Notes: a model not told the origin generated them from the letters alone. Shown: positions 1-5,330, numbered from the stretch's first letter. The stretch: DNA of 5,608 bases from JAUWTJ01 sp965603015 (GCA_965603015.1 CBFDBJ010000121.1:1-5608), one strand, 5' to 3'. Translations and numbers: made by a program.

Positions 1-459
1 AATATCAGCCAGCATTGCATTATGTGTCTGCCGCGCATCGAGGACGGTGTGGCGCCCGCCTGTGCCCGTCAGTGTCCGGGCCGCGCGGTCTTTGTCGGTT
101 TTCTCGACGACACGTCCGGCCCGATTCACAAGCTGGTCAACGAATGGAAGGTGGCGATGCCGCTGCATCCTGAATATGGCACCAAACCAAATATGTACTA
201 TGTGCCACCCATTGGTCCCAAACCAATCAACAAGGACGGATCAATCGACGAGGACACCAACCGCATCCCCGACGCCCTGCTGGAAGAACAGTTTGGCCCC
301 GATGTCCATCAGGCGCTGGCGACACTTCAGGGTGAAATGGCCAAAACCCGAGAGGGCGGAAAGTCCGCCCTGATGGATATTCTGATCGCCTATCAGTGGA
401 AGGAGCTGTTCTCCGAGTTCACCGTCGACCCGGTCGATGTCGAACAGGATGGCCAGTAG
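1..459 (+). CDS. Iron-sulfur beta subunit of a type II DMSO reductase family molybdoenzyme (3' part)
   Basis: This is the C-terminal 152 residues of an electron-transfer subunit that carries Fe-S clusters beside a molybdopterin catalytic subunit. The reading frame is open from base 1, and the first visible ATG (22) lies inside a cysteine motif, so the real start is outside the window. Visible residues 6-25 form C-x2-C-x11-C-x3-C followed by P-G-R, the spacing of the last Cys group of E. coli NarH. Residues around 45-70 (EWKVAMPLHPEYGT, then YYVPP) match the conserved EWK-x-A-x-PLHPEY...WYVPP block of NarH and its relatives DdhB, EbdB, SerB and ClrB. Family members are usually about 330-350 residues (NarH is longer, about 510), so roughly 40-45% is seen. 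The short tail after the YVPP block fits the Ddh/Ebd/Ser/Clr type rather than NarH. The substrate cannot be told from the beta subunit; nitrate, selenate, chlorate, dimethyl sulfide, ethylbenzene or sterol side chains are all handled in this family. The gene is followed by a convergent gene, so it ends its operon; no gamma (haem b) or delta (chaperone) gene follows. Confidence 0.9.
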   Translation, partial: NISQHCIMCLPRIEDGVAPACARQCPGRAVFVGFLDDTSGPIHKLVNEWKVAMPLHPEYGTKPNMYYVPPIGPKPINKDGSIDEDTNRIPDALLEEQFGPDVHQALATLQGEMAKTREGGKSALMDILIAYQWKELFSEFTVDPVDVEQDGQ

Positions 460-499
460 AAATCCGCCCTGAAGTCATGTGATGTGGCCTCAGGGATTT
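460..499. terminator. Inverted repeat between convergent genes, possible bidirectional terminator
   Basis: CCCTGA at 467-472 pairs with TCAGGG at 490-495. The stem can be extended by AAAT (460-463) with ATTT (496-499) across a 3-nt bulge, and the loop is 17 nt. It sits where two genes converge and overlaps the last codons of the thioredoxin-like gene. The short stem, long loop and lack of a U-run make it a weak terminator candidate. Confidence 0.25.
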
Positions 500-963
500 C
501 CTGCCATTCTGGCCAACATCTCCAGACTTATCGTGCCGCTATAGGGCGTGCGCGAGTGGTCCTTGTTGTAAAAGTAGGCGCGCGGAAGCTCACCATACCA
601 TTGGGGGTCAATTTCATGACGCAACCGTTCCGGCACCGGGTCACCGAAAACCCATGAGTCAACTCCATTCAATCCGTACTCCGATAGTAATGCAGAAATC
701 CTTTCGACCCGGTCAGGGCTGTCTGTAGAGATGAGTACGACATCCGGCGCGCGGTCCGCCTCCAGCGCCTCTTTGAGATGCATCAATTCAGTGCGGCAGG
801 GGGCGCAGTCGAGTGACCATAGAACAAGCAGAAACGGCTTGCCGTCCCGCTCAACTGTGATGCTCTCAAGACTGCCGGCGCTAAAACGCATTGGCAGTTC
901 GGCCTCAGCCGCCTGCCCGCCCCCACACAGGACTATTGTCAAAAACAGTGCCTTGAGCTTCAT
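490..963 (-). CDS. Exported TlpA-like thioredoxin-fold protein with CAPC motif
   Basis: The product is 157 residues from the ATG at 963-961. A GTG three codons upstream (972-970) is possible, but the ATG has an AGAAAG-like ribosome site about 8 nt away and gives a clean signal peptide: basic MKLK, hydrophobic 5-12, AEA cleavage site at 19-21. The mature protein has the thioredoxin fold of the TlpA/ResA group. Strand LLVLW (45-49) is followed by the redox motif C53-A-P-C56 at the start of a helix, then strand DVVLISTD (74-81), and L-P at 126-127 at the expected cis-proline position before AYFYN. It is likely a periplasmic thiol reductase. The gene starts 1 nt after the stop of the propeller gene and is the last of the operon. 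In this setting it could keep cysteines of the propeller protein (CECC) reduced for metal loading, in the way some TlpA/Sco proteins serve copper sites; that role is inferred. C13 lies in the signal peptide, but L12 before it argues against a lipobox. Confidence 0.85.
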   Translation of the reverse strand: MKLKALFLTIVLCGGGQAAEAELPMRFSAGSLESITVERDGKPFLLVLWSLDCAPCRTELMHLKEALEADRAPDVVLISTDSPDRVERISALLSEYGLNGVDSWVFGDPVPERLRHEIDPQWYGELPRAYFYNKDHSRTPYSGTISLEMLARMAGNP

Positions 964-964
964 G

Positions 965-2278
965 TCATTCACTTTCTGCCACGTGTTGAACCGGGATCAA
1001 CCGGTATCCCTCCGCCTGTGTGTGCCAGGACGCGAAGACCTGGCCGGACCTGGAGATCAGGATTGGATGGTCCGAGCCGGATTTTGTTGCCGCCATACGA
1101 AACGGGGCGGACCAGGTCGTGCCGGCATTATGTGATGTCCGGACAAGCAGCTCGGTCTCGTCGCCGGAAAACCGTTTCCAGATCGTGGTGACGACCCCGC
1201 CTGCAGCCAGGATCTGCGGCCGGGAAGCAGCCGGCGACGGGTCCAGCTCGTGTTCAACTTCGAGTCTTTCGGTTCTCATATTAAATCGGCCAACCCTCAG
1301 GCCCTTTTTATCCTCGCCATTGGTAAACCACGCAATGTGCATTATGTCCTTGCTGCCTGCCGATAAATCCGGGCCGTGGTGCGGGCAACCTTCCAGGTAC
1401 CAGTTATCACGGGTGGCGCGGATCGGGTCCGCACCCGCCGCAGGCAGATCGGGACCTACAAAAGCAATGGCATGGTCGCGTATCTGACCGGGATAAACGT
1501 GCCGCCACAGCGCGGCAATCCGACCATCACCCGTCACCTTCGCCGCAATCCGGCAGCACTCGCAGGAATGATCAGCAAGGTTTCTGTTGAAGGCAATACT
1601 GGCGCCGCGGTCGTCCGACATAGCGTAATAGAGTGCTGCACCGCGATAGGGACGATCAGCCTTTCTGGCGGCGACGAGGTCACGCTTGTCGATCCACAGG
1701 AGGTGAATGCGCCCGTTCCTGTCCACAAGAAGCGTCTCGAAGCGATGACTGATCGGCGAGCGGTCGCTATTGACAACAAGCGGCATGTCGAAACTTTTTG
1801 CGCCATCAAGCGAACGCGCGAGAATAATGTCTCCGGCAAAACGGCCCTCTGTCCGCCGCGTCCAGGAGACGTAGACTTCGCCCTCTGGTCCAAGCGCGAT
1901 CTTGGGTCGATTTTCGCCGTCATGATAGATCAGCTCAGGCGTGCTGTTGACCGCAATCACTGGTGCAAAACTTTTCCCAAGGTCGGCTGAACGGGTCACA
2001 TAGATATGGCCCTGCTGAGAAAAGGCGAGCCACAAAAGCCCTTCCCCATCAAAGGCCACAGAGGGCGTGCGCCCGCATTGGGGCGAGGGCAGCGCATCCG
2101 GCTCGAGGCACGCATCGGGACGCCCATCTGATATTGCACCACCATGCTCACCCGACATGTGCTCTGTCGACGCCAGTGAAGGCGCCGACAGAAACAGCAG
2201 GCCAAGAGCAAACACCACAGCAAGGCCGGGGGATCCCTTTGGAAACATCCCGGGGACTGTCACTCCTGTTTGGCGCAT
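965..2278 (-). CDS. Exported Asp-box (BNR) beta-propeller protein, sialidase-like fold, with CECC and GCPHHGP motifs
   Basis: The product is 437 residues. The ATG at 2278-2276 overlaps the upstream stop by one base (TGATG) and has a strong AGGAGG site 9 nt away, which fixes the start. A signal peptide is visible: hydrophobic 18-31, likely cleaved after SLA or LAS at 36-37. Four Asp-box-like motifs mark propeller blades: SADLGKSF (97-104), SLDGAKSF (156-163), SDDRGASI (221-228) and SHNAGTTW (382-389). No FRIP motif is seen, so sialidase activity is unlikely despite the automatic label such proteins usually receive. Unusual for a plain propeller are C239-E-C241-C242 and G-C298-P-H300-H301-G-P, plus C57 and C68 and a His/Met-containing mature N-terminus (H40, M41, H45). 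These could form one or more metal sites, and copper would fit the operon. It lies between a TonB receptor and a TlpA-like protein, both tightly coupled to it. The fold assignment is firm and the metal role is inferred. Confidence 0.85.
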   Translation of the reverse strand: MRQTGVTVPGMFPKGSPGLAVVFALGLLFLSAPSLASTEHMSGEHGGAISDGRPDACLEPDALPSPQCGRTPSVAFDGEGLLWLAFSQQGHIYVTRSADLGKSFAPVIAVNSTPELIYHDGENRPKIALGPEGEVYVSWTRRTEGRFAGDIILARSLDGAKSFDMPLVVNSDRSPISHRFETLLVDRNGRIHLLWIDKRDLVAARKADRPYRGAALYYAMSDDRGASIAFNRNLADHSCECCRIAAKVTGDGRIAALWRHVYPGQIRDHAIAFVGPDLPAAGADPIRATRDNWYLEGCPHHGPDLSAGSKDIMHIAWFTNGEDKKGLRVGRFNMRTERLEVEHELDPSPAASRPQILAAGGVVTTIWKRFSGDETELLVRTSHNAGTTWSAPFRMAATKSGSDHPILISRSGQVFASWHTQAEGYRLIPVQHVAESE

Positions 2279-4620
2279 CAGTCGCTCCCTCCTGTCCAGG
2301 AGACTTCAAGCAGAACGGCGCGCCCGGAATAGGGATGGTGGACCCAGGCTCGCTGGTCGGTCACGTTATCCACCCCAAGTGATACTTTGAAGGTCTCAAA
2401 ATACCTGCTGACCTTCAGATCAAGGATCGAAAATGCCGAAGTACATGTGTAAGTATTGCAGCGCAGTGTATTTTCAAGGTCCGTATAAGGCTCGGACTGA
2501 AAGCGCCAGCCAGCCGCGACAAGCCACTCATCGGTTGGCCGGTAGCGCACAGACGTATTGGCCTTCCACTCTGGCACGCGAGGGACCTGTCCGCCTTCCG
2601 ACGCAGGAACGGCTGCGTTTTTGGTTATCTCGGCATCGGCCCAGGACAGATTGGCATCCACTGACAAACCCTCGACAATGACATCTTCAGCCGCAACAAG
2701 AAACTCGATGCCTGTGGTCGTGACATTGTCAATGTTCTTAAATCCCGATGTTACAACGCCGAACTGATTGAAACCGCGTTGACTGAAAATCGTATCATCG
2801 ATGTCCTGGCGGAACAGATTGAGCTGAAGATCAACATATTTCATCCGGTGCGCAATCAATAAATTATAATCGATGGCACTTTCCGGCTTCAGGTCAGGAT
2901 CAAAACTGTTGGGGTCGAAGTTGCCGTCGCCATCCAGCGAGCCCTGGAACAGCTCCCCGACAACCGGGTAGCGCGTGGCACCGGCAATCGAGCCGGTTAT
3001 CTCCCAGTCACCTCTCGGCATCCATGTGAGCGCCGCCTTTGGCGACAGAGATGTTTCGTCGCGGTCTTCATAAGACTGGTCAACACGCTCGCCCGCGACA
3101 CCCTTTGAGCGCCATCCGTCGTAGGCCTTCCAGCTTTCCGCACGCAGCCCGAGGGTCAGTTGGTAAGCTTCACTCAGAGTGATTGCGTCTTCGACAAATA
3201 TCCCTGCCAAAGAAGTCTCCCCGCCGGAGCCGTCCCGATAGGCCGGGTCTGACGCACCGCGCCATGCCGTTGTATTGAATTGATCGGACCCGCCCTTATA
3301 TGCGGCAAAGGAGCCGCCGAAGGCGATGGCGTGGCCCCCAAACTCCTGTTCAAGGACAAGGTCGGCGGTTGTCCATCCAACGTCTTCGCCGTTGGTCAGA
3401 CGGCCGGCCCCGTTTTCAAGTCCTGCTGAATAGCTGTTTGAACGGATAGAATCTGCCTCCAGCACATCAAAGCGGGTAAATGCCAGATCAATGTCGAAAC
3501 CGCGCAGTTCTCCAGCCAAACCCAGACCTGCCAGCATCTCGGTCTTTTCAGATTCCTGAAGCTTCATACCGGAGGCCCTGTAAATCTCGCCGTCAACCTC
3601 AACCAGGCCCTCATATACCGGACTGTCTGTCAGGTCGCGCAGATAGGTTTCGGGTTCATCCAGCCCATCCTCGGCAATCTGGACATTTAACAATCCGCGA
3701 ACAGTCCATGTATCGTTCAACGGTACATTGCCACTCAGACGAAACTGGTCTTGCACCGTCTTCACGGTCGAATCGGCTGCGAAGACCGTTACGCCGATTT
3801 CATCGTCGAACACCGCCCCGGTAACCGGGATGGCCCCCACGCCACTACCAGAACGCAAGGTTCGCCAGCCTTGCGGCTGTCCTTCATTTTCAAAGCGGCG
3901 ATAGCCAAAAGAAAGAGCGCCGGGGCCAACCGGCCCTTTCGCGGCCAGATCCATTGACCAGCCGTTCAACGACAGATCCGATGCGTAATAGTCGAAGTGC
4001 GAATTGAAAACCTGCGCGGTGGCACGATAGGTGACCTCCTTGATGGGCGCAGTTTGCAGGAGGATTGCCCCGCCAAGAGCGTTTCCAGAATAACGGGCCG
4101 AGGCCGGACCATAGATAATTTCGACGCGCTCAATATCCCCTGGCGCTACAGCCCCCCACTTTGGCGATGAATCCCAGCGTGCGTGCAGGAAGTTGGAAAT
4201 AACGAAACCGTCGACCATGACAAGCGCGCGCGGTGTCTGGAACACATGCGCCCCACGGAAGGAAAGCGTGGCATTGTGGTCTCCAATATAGCGCTTGCGG
4301 ACATGGAGATTAGGCGAATACTTGAAGGTATCCTCGACGCTAAAAGCGTTGGTGGCTTCTATTTGCTCAGGGGTAACCGCGACGGAAAAGGCGGGCGTTT
4401 CAAGTGTTTTGACATATCGCTGGTCAAGTCGCTCACCGACAATAGTGATCTGGTCGATCACAGGATCTGCGTCTGCATCCACTGGATCAGCGTCCTGCGC
4501 ATAAGCCGGTAGAGATGAGAGAAACACGACAGAAACAATCGCGGTTGTAAATTTCAAAAAGGAACGGATATTTGATTTGTGCGCACCAATTGGCGCGCCG
4601 GGAACACTGCTGATAGACAT
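2278..4620 (-). CDS. TonB-dependent outer-membrane receptor, probable copper (complex) uptake
   Basis: The product is 780 residues, a normal length for the family, and imports a substrate across the outer membrane using TonB energy. I chose the ATG at 4620-4618 because GAGAG lies 7 nt upstream. An in-frame TTG nine codons earlier (4647-4645) has no such site. The signal peptide has hydrophobic residues 21-39 and an AYA cleavage site at 39-41. A TonB-box-like stretch (DQITIVGE, about 56-63) is followed by the plug domain (about 68-192), with the typical VMVDG (134-138), the IERVEIIYGPASARYSGNAL region (163-182) and GGAILLQT (183-190). The remainder is a 22-strand-type barrel ending in DNVTDQRAWVHHPYSGR and a final aromatic strand (LLEVSW). 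C721 and C726 flank a short loop near the end and may form a disulfide or bind metal. The substrate is not readable from the sequence; copper is inferred from the DUF2946/RAPP leader upstream. The stop overlaps the next gene by one base. Confidence 0.93.
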   Translation of the reverse strand: MSISSVPGAPIGAHKSNIRSFLKFTTAIVSVVFLSSLPAYAQDADPVDADADPVIDQITIVGERLDQRYVKTLETPAFSVAVTPEQIEATNAFSVEDTFKYSPNLHVRKRYIGDHNATLSFRGAHVFQTPRALVMVDGFVISNFLHARWDSSPKWGAVAPGDIERVEIIYGPASARYSGNALGGAILLQTAPIKEVTYRATAQVFNSHFDYYASDLSLNGWSMDLAAKGPVGPGALSFGYRRFENEGQPQGWRTLRSGSGVGAIPVTGAVFDDEIGVTVFAADSTVKTVQDQFRLSGNVPLNDTWTVRGLLNVQIAEDGLDEPETYLRDLTDSPVYEGLVEVDGEIYRASGMKLQESEKTEMLAGLGLAGELRGFDIDLAFTRFDVLEADSIRSNSYSAGLENGAGRLTNGEDVGWTTADLVLEQEFGGHAIAFGGSFAAYKGGSDQFNTTAWRGASDPAYRDGSGGETSLAGIFVEDAITLSEAYQLTLGLRAESWKAYDGWRSKGVAGERVDQSYEDRDETSLSPKAALTWMPRGDWEITGSIAGATRYPVVGELFQGSLDGDGNFDPNSFDPDLKPESAIDYNLLIAHRMKYVDLQLNLFRQDIDDTIFSQRGFNQFGVVTSGFKNIDNVTTTGIEFLVAAEDVIVEGLSVDANLSWADAEITKNAAVPASEGGQVPRVPEWKANTSVRYRPTDEWLVAAGWRFQSEPYTDLENTLRCNTYTCTSAFSILDLKVSRYFETFKVSLGVDNVTDQRAWVHHPYSGRAVLLEVSWTGGSD
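2288..2293 (-). promoter_or_regulatory. Strong ribosome binding site (AGGAGG) of the propeller gene
   Basis: AGGAGG on the minus strand lies inside the last codons of the receptor gene, 9 nt before the ATG at 2278. Together with the TGATG stop/start overlap it indicates both independent initiation and translational coupling, and it settles the propeller start. Confidence 0.8.
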
Positions 4621-4627
4621 ATTTGTA

Positions 4628-4632
4628 CTCTC
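4628..4632 (-). promoter_or_regulatory. Ribosome binding site (GAGAG) deciding the receptor start
   Basis: GAGAG is placed 7 nt before the ATG at 4620. The alternative TTG at 4647 has only TCATCGTCATTTA in front of it and no purine-rich site, so the ATG is preferred. Confidence 0.65.
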
Positions 4633-4633
4633 G

Positions 4634-4645
4634 GAATTCGAATTC
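4634..4645. repeat. 12-bp perfect palindrome GAATTCGAATTC just upstream of the receptor ribosome site
   Basis: The sequence equals its own reverse complement and consists of two GAATTC units back to back. It lies 1 nt upstream of the GAGAG site. It could fold weakly in the mRNA or be a protein-binding site, but it may also be chance. Confidence 0.4.
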
Positions 4646-4666
4646 AATAAATGACGATGAGCCGCC

Positions 4667-4685
4667 CACGCCGAAGGTCGGCGTG
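4667..4685 (-). promoter_or_regulatory. Intergenic hairpin between the DUF2946 leader gene and the receptor gene
   Basis: CACGCCGA (4667-4674) and TCGGCGTG (4678-4685) form a perfect 8-bp GC-rich stem with a 3-nt loop. On the minus-strand transcript it starts 23 nt after the DUF2946 stop and ends 46 nt before the receptor ATG. It is followed by GGCGGCTCATCG and not by a U-run, so it is not a classical intrinsic terminator. It could be a pause site or an mRNA 3'-end stabiliser left after Rho-dependent termination. Confidence 0.5.
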
Positions 4686-4701
4686 CGAGCGAACAACATC
4701 A

Positions 4702-4743
4702 GGCTGGTTCAAATGCTGAGAGAAGGAGGAGCGCGAGGACGGG
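4702..4743 (-). promoter_or_regulatory. C-rich, G-poor transcript segment over the RAPP codons, candidate Rho-loading (rut) site
   Basis: In the minus-strand mRNA this 42-nt stretch has 20 C and only 6 G and looks unstructured. It covers the last 11 codons of the DUF2946 gene, including the RAPP codons (4735-4724), its stop codon and 7 nt beyond. A ribosome stalled at RAPP would cover it and a terminating ribosome would expose it. That is the arrangement expected if Rho controls read-through into the receptor gene. The base composition is seen directly; the Rho role is inferred. Confidence 0.4.
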
Positions 4744-5140
4744 CCGTCGGGTTAAATGCAGCAGGCCGCGGCGCGAGGCGGTCAACCGGCATGGCAGCCA
4801 GGACTGTATATCCCTGGTCGACGGCAACAATGGTTGGCGCGTCAGGCGTGAGCGGTGTCCCCGCAAGCGCAAATGCACATCCCGGACTTGATTGATCCTG
4901 ATCAGGATGATGCTGCTCCGGCTCATCAGGATGGTGCTGCTCCGGCTCAAAGGGGTTCACCCAGTCCGCCGGCAGGCCATTGCCACTTTGCTGACACAGA
5001 TAAATCCCGACCTCACCAGTGTCCGGATCAGGGCTCATCATGTAGCCGGCAGGGAGAATAGCGCGCAAGGCAAACGCAGTCAGGGCGAAAATCACCCAAA
5101 CCTGCCGCATTATTCCCGAATTACGCATCAACCGGATCAT
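4709..5140 (-). CDS. cruR: DUF2946-family protein with C-terminal RAPP motif; CruR-like copper-responsive upstream ORF
   Basis: The product is 143 residues. The ATG at 5140 has GGAGG 4 nt upstream; M5 and M11 are weaker starts. The N-terminus has the family hallmark: a hydrophobic segment (about 14-25) running into LRAILPAGYM (25-34), followed by C49 in YLCQQSG. A repeat EPEQHHPD (65-72, 73-80) precedes the C88-A-F-A motif (88-91), which sits where relatives have C-x-x-C. The protein ends with R136-A-P-P139 four residues before the stop. In Bordetella pertussis CruR (DUF2946), copper sensed by the nascent CXXC relieves ribosome arrest at RAPP and lets Rho terminate transcription before the TonB-receptor gene. 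Family, RAPP and the downstream receptor all match that system, so I infer a regulatory leader peptide that acts as it is made. The missing second Cys and the added histidines are departures. The symbol is by analogy with B. pertussis; family membership is judged by eye. Confidence 0.8.
   Translation of the reverse strand: MIRLMRNSGIMRQVWVIFALTAFALRAILPAGYMMSPDPDTGEVGIYLCQQSGNGLPADWVNPFEPEQHHPDEPEQHHPDQDQSSPGCAFALAGTPLTPDAPTIVAVDQGYTVLAAMPVDRLAPRPAAFNPTARPRAPPSLSI
4895..4908. repeat. 14-bp perfect palindrome inside the DUF2946 gene
   Basis: ATCCTGATCAGGAT equals its reverse complement and lies in the codons just after the second His-His octapeptide. Part of it (ATCAGGAT) is also the start of the 24-bp repeat unit, so it probably arose from the same duplication and is not an operator. 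Confidence 0.35.
4901..4948 (-). repeat. 24-bp tandem duplication encoding two EPEQHHPD octapeptides
   Basis: Units 4901-4924 and 4925-4948 are identical at 23 of 24 positions; the single difference (4910 versus 4934) is a silent CAT/CAC histidine change. It is in frame and adds a second His-His pair (residues 69-70 and 77-78) in the spacer before C88. The near identity points to a recent duplication. Confidence 0.85.
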
Positions 5141-5144
5141 CTAG

Positions 5145-5149
5145 CCTCC
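5145..5149 (-). promoter_or_regulatory. Ribosome binding site (GGAGG) of the DUF2946 gene
   Basis: GGAGG is separated from the ATG at 5140 by only 4 nt (CTAG), shorter than usual. It is the best site among the three candidate in-frame ATGs and so favours the 143-residue form. Confidence 0.6.
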
Positions 5150-5191
5150 AATGGAGCCACCGTAGCCATGATGCCCCGACCAAGTGCAGGC

Positions 5192-5202
5192 GACAAGTTG
5201 TC
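5192..5202. promoter_or_regulatory. Palindrome GACAAGTTGTC, possible operator
   Basis: Two 5-bp arms flank a single central base, 52 nt upstream of the DUF2946 ATG. The position suits a repressor or activator site of the operon, but no known copper-regulator consensus is matched and an 11-bp palindrome can occur by chance. Confidence 0.25.
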
Positions 5203-5330
5203 ACGCTTGATAAATCGTAAGGCCAGCCAGCCATTCACAAGATCAAGCGCCTGCCTGTGCCGCCAGCGCCCGGACTGTGCGGCCCTTTTTGGTTCCTTGA
5301 TGGCACATCCGGCCTGAAGACTTTTCTGAC

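Larger units (their letters stand above)
5141..5330. other. Intergenic region upstream of the DUF2946-headed operon, presumed promoter region
   Basis: These 190 nt separate the epoxide-hydrolase-like gene from the DUF2946 gene. I found no convincing sigma-70 promoter, no recognisable CueR- or CsoR-type copper operator and no U-tailed hairpin. Two things stand out: the GGAGG ribosome site at 5145-5149, and an odd-length palindrome GACAA-G-TTGTC at 5192-5202. An unbroken minus-strand reading frame crosses the region and ends in an ATGA overlap with the DUF2946 start, but it shows no family hallmarks. Confidence 0.5.

Noticed and set aside
22..459. ATG at 22 as start of the Fe-S subunit gene
   Set aside because: It lies inside the C-x2-C motif and the frame is open to base 1; the true start is upstream of the window.
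970..972. GTG at 972 as start of the thioredoxin-like gene
   Set aside because: It would overlap the propeller stop with poorer ribosome-site spacing; the ATG at 963 gives a better signal peptide. It is not fully excluded.
1376..1990. 204-codon plus-strand open frame opposite the propeller gene
   Set aside because: It lies wholly antisense to a well-supported gene with signal peptide and Asp boxes, has no domain features, and is best explained as a shadow frame.
965..2278. Propeller protein as a true sialidase
   Set aside because: Only the Asp boxes support it; the FRIP motif is absent and the operon context points to metal handling.
4183..4512. Plus-strand open frame opposite the receptor plug domain
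   Set aside because: It is antisense to strongly conserved plug motifs and has no recognisable product.
4618..4647. TTG at 4647 as the receptor start
   Set aside because: It has no ribosome site; the ATG at 4620 has GAGAG at 7 nt and leaves a normal signal peptide.
4667..4685. Hairpin as an intrinsic terminator of the leader gene
   Set aside because: No U-run follows the stem on the minus-strand transcript, so it is kept only as a possible pause or 3'-end element.
4699..4950. Alternative minus-strand frame overlapping the DUF2946 gene
   Set aside because: It is low-complexity and repeat-derived; the DUF2946 frame has the family hallmark, the ribosome site and the RAPP end.
5210..5260. Sigma-70 promoter for the DUF2946 operon (TACGAT-like -10 near 5216)
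   Set aside because: No acceptable -35 lies at 16-18 nt spacing, so the match is too weak to list.
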